A stretch of DNA of 43,480 nt, from contig JAVWIF010000010.1 of assembly GCA_036639635.1 (NCBI GenBank), forward strand, positions 1 to 43,480, read 5' to 3'. Both the position numbers and the translations under genes were made by a program. The notes under the pieces are model-generated. The model saw nothing but the letters and a program-made list of their open reading frames with translations. It was not told where the DNA came from and ran no database searches. This DNA comes from JAVWIF01 sp036639635. Lineage in GTDB: Bacteria > Bacillota_I > Bacilli_A > Erysipelotrichales > Erysipelotrichaceae. The first letter of the stretch is position 1. Each line of letters opens with the position of its first letter. Positions 34,782 through 43,437 of the stretch are shown here, one piece after another.

Positions 34782-34811
34782 TTGACAAATCCATAAATAT
34801 AGGCGTACTAT
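34782..34811 (+). promoter_or_regulatory. Promoter of the first thiolase gene
   Basis: -35 TTGACA (34782-34787), 18-nt spacer, -10 TACTAT (34806-34811). A 6-bp hairpin GCCTTA/TAAGGC (34831-34836 / 34843-34848) follows in the leader. Confidence 0.75.
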
Positions 34812-34863
34812 ATTTATAGAAACAAAGGTCGCCTTACCTTTTTAAGGCAAGAAAGAGGTAGTT

Positions 34864-36072
34864 ATGAAAAAAGCTTATATTGTTGGTGCAAAGCGTAGTG
34901 CCATTGGAAGTTTCATGGGTGGTTTAACGAATGCAAATCTTGTTGAATTAGGTGCAACTGTTTTAAAAGAAACGATTCAACAAGCACAAATTGATCCTGC
35001 TCATATTGATGAGGTCTTAGTTGGAAATGTAATTGCTGCAGGTCTTGGACAAAACATCGGACGTCAGGTAAGTATTGCTGCAGGAATTCCTGTTGAAGTA
35101 TGTGCACAATCTATTAATATGTTATGTGGTAGTGGATTAAAGGCTGTAATGGAAGCAACCATTCGTATACAAGCCGGCTTCGGTGATATCTTTGTTGCCG
35201 GTGGTGTTGAATCTATGACAAATGCTCCTTTCTTAATTCCAAGTAAAATTAGAAATGGGGTAAAAATGGGTGATATGAAACTTGTTGACTCTATGTTACA
35301 TGATGGTTTAACAGATGGAATGTATGGTATCCATATGGGTGTTACTGCCGATAATATTGCTAGTAAATACAATATTTCACGTGAAGACCAAGATGCTTTT
35401 GCATTTGCTTCACAACAAAAAGCAATTGCAGCCATTGATAGTGGTCGTTTCAAAGATGAAATCGTACCAATTGAAATACCAGGAAGAAAAGGCAGTGTTA
35501 CAACATTTGATACGGATGAACATCCAAACAGAGCTTCTACATTAGAAAAATTAGCAAAATTGCGTCCTGCATTTAATAAAGAAGGAAGTGTCACTGCTGG
35601 AAATGCTTCTGGTATCAATGATGGGGCTAGTTTCACGATTGTTGTCAGTGAAGATGCGCTTAAAAAGTATAATTTAACACCACTTGCGGAAATTATTGGA
35701 ATGGGGCAAGGTGGCGTTGATCCTCGCGTGATGGGATTAGGACCTACACCGGCTATTTTAAATGCTTTAAAATATGCAGATATGAAATTAGATGATATGG
35801 AATTAGTTGAATTAAATGAAGCATTTAGTGCACAATCCTTAGGTGTTATTCATGAGTTAGAAGAAGCAACACACATGGACCGTAACGCATTCTTAGAAAA
35901 AACAAATGTCAACGGTGGAGCCATTGCTTTAGGTCACCCAGTTGGCGCAAGTGGAAACAGAATACTTGTTACCTTATTATATGAAATGCAAAAACGTGAT
36001 GTAAAAGTCGGGCTTGCAACACTTTGTATCGGTGGGGGACAAGGTGCAGCACTTATTGTAAAACGTCCATAG
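34864..36072 (+). CDS. Acetyl-CoA acetyltransferase (thiolase), copy 1
   Basis: Condenses two acetyl-CoA to acetoacetyl-CoA, the entry to butyryl-CoA synthesis. The 402-residue thiolase has nucleophile Cys88 in NMLCGSGLKAV, NEAFSAQS, His358 in GHPVGASGN and Cys388 in LCIGGGQG. It is divergent from the bcd operon and shares its regulatory region. GAGGT precedes the ATG. A long antisense ORF (35064-35636) is a codon-bias shadow. A close paralogue follows 150 bp downstream. Confidence 0.95.
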   Translation: MKKAYIVGAKRSAIGSFMGGLTNANLVELGATVLKETIQQAQIDPAHIDEVLVGNVIAAGLGQNIGRQVSIAAGIPVEVCAQSINMLCGSGLKAVMEATIRIQAGFGDIFVAGGVESMTNAPFLIPSKIRNGVKMGDMKLVDSMLHDGLTDGMYGIHMGVTADNIASKYNISREDQDAFAFASQQKAIAAIDSGRFKDEIVPIEIPGRKGSVTTFDTDEHPNRASTLEKLAKLRPAFNKEGSVTAGNASGINDGASFTIVVSEDALKKYNLTPLAEIIGMGQGGVDPRVMGLGPTPAILNALKYADMKLDDMELVELNEAFSAQSLGVIHELEEATHMDRNAFLEKTNVNGGAIALGHPVGASGNRILVTLLYEMQKRDVKVGLATLCIGGGQGAALIVKRP

Positions 36073-36079
36073 TTAATTT

Positions 36080-36112
36080 AGTAGGTATGTAGTTATTGCA
36101 TACCTACTTTTA
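36080..36112 (+). terminator. Terminator between the thiolase genes
   Basis: A 10-bp stem AGTAGGTATG / CATACCTACT (36080-36089 / 36099-36108), 9-nt loop, then TTTT. The two thiolase genes are thus separate transcription units. Confidence 0.88.
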
Positions 36113-36149
36113 ATTCCCTCGCGACTTGGGATAAAACCCAAATATATAC

Positions 36150-36200
36150 TTATGAATTTTTTCACAAGTCATTGACAAATAGTGGGATTTCCGATACTAT
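36150..36200 (+). promoter_or_regulatory. Rex-like site and promoter of the second thiolase
   Basis: TTATGAA-TTTT-TTCACAA (36150-36167) has one mismatch to the TTGTGAA-N4-TTCACAA Rex palindrome. The promoter follows 4 bp later: -35 TTGACA (36172-36177), 17-nt spacer, -10 TACTAT (36195-36200). The leader holds a hairpin CTTATG/CATAAG (36219-36236). Confidence 0.65.
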
Positions 36201-36263
36201 TAAGGATGTAAAAAGAATCTTATGTGGAAGCATAAGTACAAAGAAAGACAGGTAGAGAGAAAA

Positions 36264-37469
36264 ATGAAAAAAACTTATGTAGTTAGTGCAAAACGTAGTG
36301 CAATTGGAAGTTTCTTAGGATCTTTAACTACTGTTAAAGCAGTTGACTTAGGTGCAAGTGTTGTAAAAGCTTTATTAGCAGATGGAAAAGTAGCTCCAGA
36401 AAATGTTGATGAAGTTCTTTGTGGAAATGTATTAGGTGCTGGATTAGGACAAAATATTGGTCGTCAAGTATCTTTAGGTGCTGGTATTCCTGAATCTGTA
36501 TGTGCACATACATTGAACATGGTTTGTGGTTCTGGTTTAAGAACAGTTATGGAAGGTGTTATGTCCATTCAAACAGGTTTCAATGAAATCGTAGTTGCTG
36601 GTGGTGTTGAAAGTATGTCAGGTGCGCCTTACCTTATTCCTGCAAATTCACGTACAGGAAACAAAATGGGAGATTTCAAATGTGTTGACCACATGATCTA
36701 TGATGCATTAACAGATGCAATGCATGGTGTACATATGGGTGTCACTGCTGAAAATATCGCAACTAAATATGGAATTACACGTAAAATGCAAGATGACTTC
36801 TCTTATGCTTCTCAACAAAAAGCAATTGCTGCAGTTGATAGTGGACGTTTCAAAGATGAAATTGTTCCAATTGAAGTTAAATTAAGAAAAGAAACAATTA
36901 CATTTGATACTGATGAACACCCTAATCGTAAATCTACTCCAGAAAAATTAGCAAATCTTCGTGCTGCTTTCGTAAAAGATGGAACAGTTACTGCTGGAAA
37001 TGCTTCTGGTATTAATGATGGTGCTTCTTTCGTATTATTGGCTAGTGAAGATGCTGTTAAAAAATATAATTTAACTCCTATCTGTGAAGTTGTCGGTATT
37101 GGTCAAGGTGGTGTTGATCCATTAACAATGGGATTAGGACCTACTCCTGCTATTCGCCACGCTTTAGTAAACGCTGATTTAAAACTACAAGATGTTCAAT
37201 TAGTAGAATTAAATGAAGCATTCGCTGCTCAATCATTAGGTGTTGTTCATGAATTAGTTGAAGAACATGGTATTGATCGCGAAGAATTCTTAGCAAAAAC
37301 AAACGTCAACGGTGGAGCAATTGCTTTAGGTCACCCAGTTGGTGCTTCTGGTAACCGTATCTTTGTTACCTTAATTCACGAAATGATCAAACGTGATACT
37401 AAAATCGGTCTTGCTTCCCTTTGTATTGGTGGAGGACAAGGAACAGCGGTTATCGTAAAACGTCCTTAA
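36264..37469 (+). CDS. Acetyl-CoA acetyltransferase (thiolase), copy 2
   Basis: Paralogue of the preceding thiolase, 401 residues and highly similar throughout. Nucleophile Cys88 in NMVCGSGLR, His357 in GHPVGASGN and Cys387 in LCIGGGQG are intact. The start is the ATG at 36264 (MKKTYVVSAKRSAIGSF aligns with copy 1); an earlier in-frame codon at 36222 would add 14 residues not found in copy 1. The ribosome site GGTAGAGAG is weak, although codon use is that of a highly expressed gene. It has its own promoter and terminator. Confidence 0.95.
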   Translation: MKKTYVVSAKRSAIGSFLGSLTTVKAVDLGASVVKALLADGKVAPENVDEVLCGNVLGAGLGQNIGRQVSLGAGIPESVCAHTLNMVCGSGLRTVMEGVMSIQTGFNEIVVAGGVESMSGAPYLIPANSRTGNKMGDFKCVDHMIYDALTDAMHGVHMGVTAENIATKYGITRKMQDDFSYASQQKAIAAVDSGRFKDEIVPIEVKLRKETITFDTDEHPNRKSTPEKLANLRAAFVKDGTVTAGNASGINDGASFVLLASEDAVKKYNLTPICEVVGIGQGGVDPLTMGLGPTPAIRHALVNADLKLQDVQLVELNEAFAAQSLGVVHELVEEHGIDREEFLAKTNVNGGAIALGHPVGASGNRIFVTLIHEMIKRDTKIGLASLCIGGGQGTAVIVKRP

Positions 37470-37480
37470 TTTATAACCTA

Positions 37481-37510
37481 AAAGAATGGAAAAATTTCCA
37501 TTCTTTTTTT
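37481..37510. terminator. Bidirectional terminator, second thiolase and feoB
   Basis: AAAGAATGGAAA pairs with TTTCCATTCTTT (37481-37492 / 37495-37506), with seven T on the plus strand and TTTT on the minus strand. It separates the convergent thiolase and feoB genes. Confidence 0.88.
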
Positions 37511-39611
37511 ATACAAAAAATTGTCCAATTCCATTCACACACATACAAAGAAGGATGCCAATGATCGTTGGTAATAGAAATGAAATCCATGTCCATTTCA
37601 TACTTTTTGTTTCCTTATAAATTGTTAATAATGTTGTCGCACATGGAAAATGTGCCAATGAAAATATCATCGTACAAAGAGCAGTTAACCATGTCCATCC
37701 ATTATTCACAAACAATTCCTTTAATACAACCAAATTGTTCATGTCACTCATAGAACCATTTGCCAAATATGCCATAATAATAATTGGCACAACTATCTCA
37801 TTTGCTGGAAAGCCTAAAATAAAAGCCAATAATATAACCCCGTCCAATCCCATCATACTAGCAAAAGGATCGAGGTAATTTGCTATTATCGCTAGTAAAC
37901 TAACATCCATATATTGAATATTTGCTAACAACCAAATAATAGCTCCTGCAGGAATAGCCACACTTATTGCCCTTCCTAGTACAAACAAAGTTCGATCCAT
38001 GATAGAACGCAGTATTACCTTCCCTATTTGTGGCTTGCGAAACGGAGGCAGTTCAAGAGTAAACGAAGAAGGAAGTCCTTTTAATAAAGTAGCTGATAAA
38101 AATTTAGATACGATTAATGTTAAAAATATGCCAAACATCACGATACTTGTTAAAAGAAATGTTGAAAAAATAGTATTCCAAGGTTTTATAAACATTCCCG
38201 CAAAAAACATCGTAAGAATACTAATCAAAGTAGGAAATCGTCCATTACAAGGAACAAAAACATTTGTAATAATAGCAAGTAAACGCTCTCTTGGACTATC
38301 TATAATACGCGTTCCACTCACACCCACTGCATTACATCCAAACCCCATACACATCGTTAATGCTTGTTTCCCACATGCTCCTGCTTTTTGAAAAAATCCA
38401 TCCAAATTAAATGCTATTCTAGGTAAATAACCAAAATCTTCTAATAAGGTAAACAAAGGAAAGAAAATAGCCATCGGTGGTAACATAACGGCCACTACCC
38501 AACCACAAGTCTTAAACACACCATCAATGATAAAGGCACTAAGTATTGGTGTTACTTGTAATTGTATAAATAATGCATGCATACTTTCTTCCATATGTTC
38601 AAACATTGTGCTTAACATTTCACTAGGCAAGTTAGCTCCTGATATTGTAATCCAAAATACAATGACTAAAAGTACAACCATCCATAACAATCCAAATCCT
38701 TTGCTTGTGACATGTTGGTCAATCTTCATATCACGACTTTGATATTTTAAGTTTTCAAAACTAACGCAATCATTGCTAATTTCTTTCGCTTTTTTATCTA
38801 AAGCATTGACGAGCATTTCTTCATAAGAGCCAAGTTTATGTTTTTCTTTTAGTATATTTCTTTCACTTGCACATTGTTTCGCAATATGTTCTGAATTCTT
38901 TACTACATCATAAAACATTGTATTCTCAATACTTGTATCTAAAAATTTTAAGGCAAGAAACCGTTTATTTAACGTATTACTTTCAATTGTGCTTTCTATC
39001 TTTAAAATAGCTTGTTCAATATCTATGTCATACTTTATAATATTTGAAAGTGGCTCTTTTCTCTTTCCTACACGAACTATGGCTTCTTTCACTGCTACAA
39101 AACCATCATGATTTCGCGCACTCATTGGCACTACTTCCACGCCCAACAACAAAGCTAATTTCTTAGTATCAATTCGAATATGTTTCTTGCTAGCTTCATC
39201 CATTAGATTTAATACAACAATTACCTTATTTGTTATCTCTAATGTTTGTAGTACCAAATTTAAATTTCTTTCTAAACATGTCGCATCACAAACTATCATA
39301 CAAATGTCGCAACGTTCAAAACAGATATAATTTCTCGTAACCTCTTCTTCACTTGAATGTGCCAATAAAGAGTAAGTACCTGGTAAATCAATCATTTCAT
39401 GCCGATAGTTTTTATATTGAAAATGTCCTCTTGCCAACTCTACTGTTTTACCAGGCCAATTACCAGTATGTTGTTTCATTCCAGTTAATCCATTAAAGAG
39501 TGTACTTTTTCCGACATTAGGGTTTCCAACTAAAGCTATCGTATATCCTTTTTTTTCTTTTAGATATTGTTCGTTTATTGCTTTATTTATCTTTATTAAT
39601 CTTTCAATCAA
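37509..39611 (-). CDS. feoB: Ferrous iron transporter FeoB
   Basis: Imports Fe2+ across the cytoplasmic membrane. About 700 residues. The N-terminal G domain has G1 GNPNVGKST (29-37), G3 DLPGTYSL and G4 NLMDE, followed by a helical GDI-like linker. The membrane part has about eight segments with two gate motifs, including MGFGCNAVGVSGTRI and AHFPCATTL with the conserved cysteines. The start is unsure: an ATG at 39617 is only 2 nt from GGAGG, while a TTG at 39609-39611 has 8 nt. It overlaps feoA by a few nt. No feoC is seen. Confidence 0.95.
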   Translation of the reverse strand: MIERLIKINKAINEQYLKEKKGYTIALVGNPNVGKSTLFNGLTGMKQHTGNWPGKTVELARGHFQYKNYRHEMIDLPGTYSLLAHSSEEEVTRNYICFERCDICMIVCDATCLERNLNLVLQTLEITNKVIVVLNLMDEASKKHIRIDTKKLALLLGVEVVPMSARNHDGFVAVKEAIVRVGKRKEPLSNIIKYDIDIEQAILKIESTIESNTLNKRFLALKFLDTSIENTMFYDVVKNSEHIAKQCASERNILKEKHKLGSYEEMLVNALDKKAKEISNDCVSFENLKYQSRDMKIDQHVTSKGFGLLWMVVLLVIVFWITISGANLPSEMLSTMFEHMEESMHALFIQLQVTPILSAFIIDGVFKTCGWVVAVMLPPMAIFFPLFTLLEDFGYLPRIAFNLDGFFQKAGACGKQALTMCMGFGCNAVGVSGTRIIDSPRERLLAIITNVFVPCNGRFPTLISILTMFFAGMFIKPWNTIFSTFLLTSIVMFGIFLTLIVSKFLSATLLKGLPSSFTLELPPFRKPQIGKVILRSIMDRTLFVLGRAISVAIPAGAIIWLLANIQYMDVSLLAIIANYLDPFASMMGLDGVILLAFILGFPANEIVVPIIIMAYLANGSMSDMNNLVVLKELFVNNGWTWLTALCTMIFSLAHFPCATTLLTIYKETKSMKWTWISFLLPTIIGILLCMCVNGIGQFFV

Positions 39612-39849
39612 TATCATCTCCTCCCAATTCTTCCACATATATTTGTGCACTTTGACTCTCTCGTAAAGCAATTTTACATCCTTTAATTAAATATGCACGC
39701 ATCCCTTTACTAGGACTATTTAGCACTGGTGTCACTTTAGAGCCTTTAACAAATCCTAAATCCAATAAGCGGCGTTTCATAGGAGTATTATGTTGAATAT
39801 ATAGTATTTCGACTGTTTCATTCATTTCTATTTCAAATAATGTCTTCAT
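39604..39849 (-). CDS. feoA: FeoA domain protein
   Basis: A small cytoplasmic SH3-like partner of FeoB, 81 residues, which is normal. It has MKRRLLDLGFVKGSKVTPVLNSPSKGMRAYLIKG, in which LGFVKG and the last strand are family signatures. It lies directly upstream of feoB with overlapping ends, the usual feoAB order. AGGAGG lies 9 nt before the ATG. Confidence 0.94.
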   Translation of the reverse strand: MKTLFEIEMNETVEILYIQHNTPMKRRLLDLGFVKGSKVTPVLNSPSKGMRAYLIKGCKIALRESQSAQIYVEELGGDDID

Positions 39850-39857
39850 CCACCTTA

Positions 39858-39916
39858 GCCTCCTATGCCTAAGATATCCGTCTATTCCTCTTTCTGCTTG
39901 TGTGTATGCCTAAAAA
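39858..39916 (-). promoter_or_regulatory. Direct repeat TTAGGCATA upstream of feoAB
   Basis: TTAGGCATA occurs twice on the minus strand upstream of feoA (39864-39872 and 39905-39913), one next to the AGGAGG. Together with CTAAG nearby it faintly resembles a DtxR-family metal regulator site; no Fur box is seen. Only the repeat itself is certain. Confidence 0.3.
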
Positions 39917-39945
39917 AAATCCTATTGGTTTACCAATAAGATTTT
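39912..39945 (-). terminator. Terminator of the aldo/keto reductase gene
   Basis: A 13-bp stem with one G-U pair (39916-39928 / 39933-39945), 4-nt loop and a T run on the minus strand. Confidence 0.9.
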
Positions 39946-39952
39946 AGTTCTA

Positions 39953-41074
39953 TTACAATTTTTCAAGATCGTGACTTGCCTTGTCTAAATCTTGGCGAAT
40001 TTGAAGTTGTTGTGGGCAAAGCGTTTCACATTTTCCACATTTTTGACAAGCACTTGCTCTTTGTTTTACATCCATTAAGTTAAAATATTTGTTTTTAGCT
40101 TTTTCAATGTTTCCGTATTTAGAAACATCATTCCATATCCGAAAATTATTAGGAATATCAATACCAAAAGGACAAGGCATACAATATCCACAACCTGTAC
40201 AGCCATTCTTTGTTCTTGATTGGATGATTTGTGCGACCTTATTAACAATCTCCGCTTCTTCCACTTCTAAAGGCTTAAAATCATTAAATGTTTCAAGATT
40301 ATCTTGGACTTGTTCAAGTGTCGACATTCCACTCAATATTACTTTTACGTTTTGTTTGCTTCCAACATATCGTAGTGCCCAAGATGAAATACTATCATTA
40401 GGATGATATGCTTTAAAAATACTAGCTATATCTTCTGGTAATTGTGCCAAAGAACCTCCTTTTATAGGTTCCATAATAACTAACGGAATATTCAAACGTT
40501 GTGCTAACTCATATCCTTTTTCTCCTGCTTGAATATTTGTATCAATATAATTATATTGGATTTGACAAAAATCCCAATGATGATCGTTTATAATTTCTTC
40601 AAACACTTCATAATCATCATGGAAAGAAAAGCCTAAATTGCGTATTTTCCCTTGTCTTTGTAAATCAAAACATAAATTAAGAATATCTAAACGTTTCACT
40701 TTATCCCATTTTTCTTTATCGAGTGCATGTAACAGATAGAAATCAACATAATCCACATCTAATTTATGTAGTTGATTTTCAAACATAGCAAGAGCTGCTT
40801 CTCTTGTTTCTATGTCCCATAACGGCATTTTTGTAGTTACATAAAAATCTTTACGAGGATATTTTTTCAATACTTTTCCAACAAATATTTCGCTCTCTCC
40901 ATCATGATAGGTAAAGGCTGTATCAATATAGTTTACACCATGAGTAATTGCTAAATCTAACATTTTTTCAGCTTCAACCTCATCAATATCTCCATTTTCT
41001 AATACTGGAAAACGCATACACCCAAATCCCAATAAAGAAGTATTGTACGTATCATTCATTTTTCTATATTCCAT
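39953..41074 (-). CDS. Aldo/keto reductase with C-terminal 4Fe-4S domain
   Basis: A predicted oxidoreductase of 373 residues. The AKR barrel has the tetrad Asp51 and Tyr56 (YIDTAFTYHDGESE), Lys82 (VTTKMP) and His116 (YLLHALD). The C-terminal part adds a cysteine cluster GCTGCGYCMPCPFGI (about 291-305) and a second CQKCGKCETLCPQ near 345. This AKR plus ferredoxin layout is common in anaerobes, and electrons may come from ferredoxin rather than NADPH. The substrate is unknown. AGGAG lies 10 nt before the ATG. It is monocistronic. Confidence 0.9.
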   Translation of the reverse strand: MEYRKMNDTYNTSLLGFGCMRFPVLENGDIDEVEAEKMLDLAITHGVNYIDTAFTYHDGESEIFVGKVLKKYPRKDFYVTTKMPLWDIETREAALAMFENQLHKLDVDYVDFYLLHALDKEKWDKVKRLDILNLCFDLQRQGKIRNLGFSFHDDYEVFEEIINDHHWDFCQIQYNYIDTNIQAGEKGYELAQRLNIPLVIMEPIKGGSLAQLPEDIASIFKAYHPNDSISSWALRYVGSKQNVKVILSGMSTLEQVQDNLETFNDFKPLEVEEAEIVNKVAQIIQSRTKNGCTGCGYCMPCPFGIDIPNNFRIWNDVSKYGNIEKAKNKYFNLMDVKQRASACQKCGKCETLCPQQLQIRQDLDKASHDLEKL

Positions 41075-41131
41075 TATGATCGTCTCCTAGTTGTTATTAT
41101 CAGTATACCTTTTTAATTACTCTTATACAAG

Positions 41132-41161
41132 AAAAAAACAGATACCTAAATTGATATCTGT
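41132..41161 (-). terminator. Terminator of metYA
   Basis: ACAGATA / TATCTGT stem (41138-41144 / 41155-41161) followed by seven T on the minus strand. The metA stop codon lies in the loop. Confidence 0.82.
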
Positions 41162-42078
41162 AATGGTGTTAATTCATCTAAATCATATACTGTTCTTTGG
41201 TACACATAGTTTAACCAATTGCGATAAAGTAAGTTTGCATGTGAACGCCAAGAAAAAACTGGTTCAAGTGCAACATTATCATCAGGAAAATAACGATAGG
41301 GTAGTTGGATGTCTTTTCCTTGTTTTACATCTCTAAAATACTCTTGTGCTAATGTTTCTTTTCCATATTCTAAATGTCCTAAGATAAATATTTGACGAAA
41401 ATCTTTTGTTGCGACGATATTACTTCCTGTTATTTCTGATTTCGATAATACTTCTAAGCAAGGAATAGATGCTAAGTCTGCCTCATCAATTGCTGTATGA
41501 CGTGAATGTGGCGTATTATGAATTTCATCAAAGCCATTTGTTAAAAAGTTATATTCATCGCAAAGTTTTTGCGGATAGATACCAAACACTTTATCTTTTA
41601 GAATATGTTTAGCAATTCCATAATGATAATATAGTGCTGCTTGTGCTCCCCAACAAATATGAACGCTTGAGAATACATTTGTTTTGCTCCATTCCATAAT
41701 CTCACAAAGCTCTTCCCAATAATCGACATCTTCATAAGCAAGATGTTCTACAGGTGCTCCTGTAATAATAAGACCATCATATCTATTGTTTTTTAAAACA
41801 CTAAAATCATCATAGAATTTAAACAAATGATCCGCACTCGTATTTTTAGAAACATGCCCACTAACTTTCATAAAATCAATATCTACTTGTAAAGGAGATT
41901 TGCTTATTAAGCGTAAAATTTGTGTTTCTGTTTCTATTTTTTTAGGCATTAAATTTAAAATCACAATCTTTAATGGCCGTATATCTTGACGTTTCGCAAT
42001 ATCTTCTTCTAACGCAAAGATTTTCTCGCTTTCTAATATTTCTTTTGCAGGAAGTCCATTGGGTATATTAATTGGCAT
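41146..42078 (-). CDS. metA: Homoserine O-acetyltransferase (MetA family)
   Basis: Activates homoserine for methionine synthesis. The 310-residue MetA-type protein has the acyl-enzyme Cys142 in HICWGAQAALYY and the His235/Glu237 pair in GHLEYGKE. Residue 111 is Glu (ITGAPVE), the position that is Gly in the succinyl-CoA-using E. coli enzyme and Glu in acetyl-CoA-using Bacillus cereus MetA. I therefore predict acetyl-CoA use, despite the usual 'succinyltransferase' label. It is 17 nt after metY, whose enzyme uses O-acetylhomoserine. Confidence 0.93.
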   Translation of the reverse strand: MPINIPNGLPAKEILESEKIFALEEDIAKRQDIRPLKIVILNLMPKKIETETQILRLISKSPLQVDIDFMKVSGHVSKNTSADHLFKFYDDFSVLKNNRYDGLIITGAPVEHLAYEDVDYWEELCEIMEWSKTNVFSSVHICWGAQAALYYHYGIAKHILKDKVFGIYPQKLCDEYNFLTNGFDEIHNTPHSRHTAIDEADLASIPCLEVLSKSEITGSNIVATKDFRQIFILGHLEYGKETLAQEYFRDVKQGKDIQLPYRYFPDDNVALEPVFSWRSHANLLYRNWLNYVYQRTVYDLDELTPLQISI

Positions 42079-42095
42079 GTACTACCACCTCTTTT

Positions 42096-43361
42096 TTATA
42101 ATTGAGCGAATGCTTGTTTTAGATCATCTAAAATATCTTCGATATTTTCAATTCCACAAGATAAACGAATTAAACCTGGAGTGATACCACAGTTTATCAA
42201 CTGTTCATCACTTAATTGACGATGTGTTGCACTAGCTGGATGCAATACACAAGTACGTATATCTGCAACATGTACTTCTAAAGAAGCTAGTTTTAAATGA
42301 TCAATAAAAGAAGCTGCTCTTTCTCTTCCGCCTTTAATGGAGAAAGAAATCACTCCACAACATCCTTTTGGTAAATATTTTTGTGCAAGTTCGTGATATG
42401 TATCCCCTTTTAGTTGTGGGTAATTTACAAATTCAACTTCACTTTGCGCTTGTAAGAAGGTCGCAACTTGCATAGCATTTTGACAATGGCGTTCCATTCT
42501 TAAAGCTAATGTTTCTAATCCGATATTTAGTAGGAAGGCTGCATGCGCTGCAGGATAGCATCCTAAATCACGCATTAATTGTACTCTAGCCTTCGTAATA
42601 AAAGCACTTTCTTTAAATGTATCAGTATATACAATACCATGATAAGATTCATCTGGTGTACTTAATCCAGGGAAGTTTCCATTTGCCCAATTAAACGTAC
42701 CACCATCAACAATCACACCACCTACTTGTAAGGCATGTCCATCCATATATTTTGTTGTACTATGGATGACAACATCTGCGCCAAACTCAAAGGGACGGCA
42801 TAAAATAGGTGTCGCAAACGTATTGTCAACAAATAAAGGGATGTTATGCGCATGCGCAACACTTGCAAACTTTTCTACATCTAAAACACTCATGGCAGGG
42901 TTTGCTATCATTTCCCCAAAGATAACACGTGTATTAGGCCGAATAACAGCTTCTATTTCTTCTACACTAGCGTCAGGTCCTACATAAGATACGTCAATGC
43001 CAAATTTTTTAAAGGTAATAGATAATAAATTAACGGTTCCTCCATAAATCGCAGAAGAAGAAATCATATGATCTCCACTTTCTAATACATTCATTAAAGA
43101 TATAAAAGTTGCTGATTGTCCAGATGTCGTACATAAGGCACCAACACCGCCTTCTAAGGCTGCAATCTTCTTTTCAACAGCATCTACTGTTGGATTTGAA
43201 ATACGTGAATACATATGTCCTTCTGCACTCAAATCAAACAATTGCCCCACAAAATCTGTAGAATCATATTTATAAGTTGTACTTTGGTAAATAGGAAGTA
43301 CTCTTGGTTCTCCATTTTTCGGAGTATATCCTGCGTGTAAACACTTCGTTTCAATCTTCAT
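42096..43361 (-). CDS. metY: O-acetylhomoserine sulfhydrylase
   Basis: PLP enzyme making homocysteine from O-acetylhomoserine and sulfide. The 421-residue Cys/Met-metabolism family protein begins MKIETKCLHAGYTPKNGEPRV in segments, has YSRISNPTVDAVEKKIAALEGG and the PLP lysine Lys204 in VIHSTTKYMDGH. The length above 400 residues and the SSSAIYGGTVNL segment favour MetY over the shorter MetB/MetC. Start at ATG 43359-43361 with GGAGG at 8 nt. It forms the metYA operon. Confidence 0.94.
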   Translation of the reverse strand: MKIETKCLHAGYTPKNGEPRVLPIYQSTTYKYDSTDFVGQLFDLSAEGHMYSRISNPTVDAVEKKIAALEGGVGALCTTSGQSATFISLMNVLESGDHMISSSAIYGGTVNLLSITFKKFGIDVSYVGPDASVEEIEAVIRPNTRVIFGEMIANPAMSVLDVEKFASVAHAHNIPLFVDNTFATPILCRPFEFGADVVIHSTTKYMDGHALQVGGVIVDGGTFNWANGNFPGLSTPDESYHGIVYTDTFKESAFITKARVQLMRDLGCYPAAHAAFLLNIGLETLALRMERHCQNAMQVATFLQAQSEVEFVNYPQLKGDTYHELAQKYLPKGCCGVISFSIKGGRERAASFIDHLKLASLEVHVADIRTCVLHPASATHRQLSDEQLINCGITPGLIRLSCGIENIEDILDDLKQAFAQL

Positions 43362-43391
43362 ATTCAATTCCTCCATTTATATATTGTGTCT

Positions 43392-43420
43392 ATTTTACTC
43401 CTATCATCTTCTTAATTCAA
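43392..43420 (-). promoter_or_regulatory. Promoter of metYA
   Basis: Minus-strand -35 TTGAAT (43415-43420), 17-nt spacer, -10 TAAAAT (43392-43397). The leader is about 25 nt, with no room for a SAM riboswitch or T-box. Confidence 0.7.
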
Positions 43421-43437
43421 CAAAAAAATCTATATTA

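Noticed and set aside
35064..35636. A 190-residue ORF antisense to the first thiolase
   Set aside because: It has no ribosome binding site or recognisable domain. It arises from the codon pattern of the real gene, which has all its catalytic residues.
43362..43437. SAM riboswitch or T-box upstream of metYA
   Set aside because: The promoter is about 25-60 bp from the start codon, with no structured leader and another gene ending just upstream.
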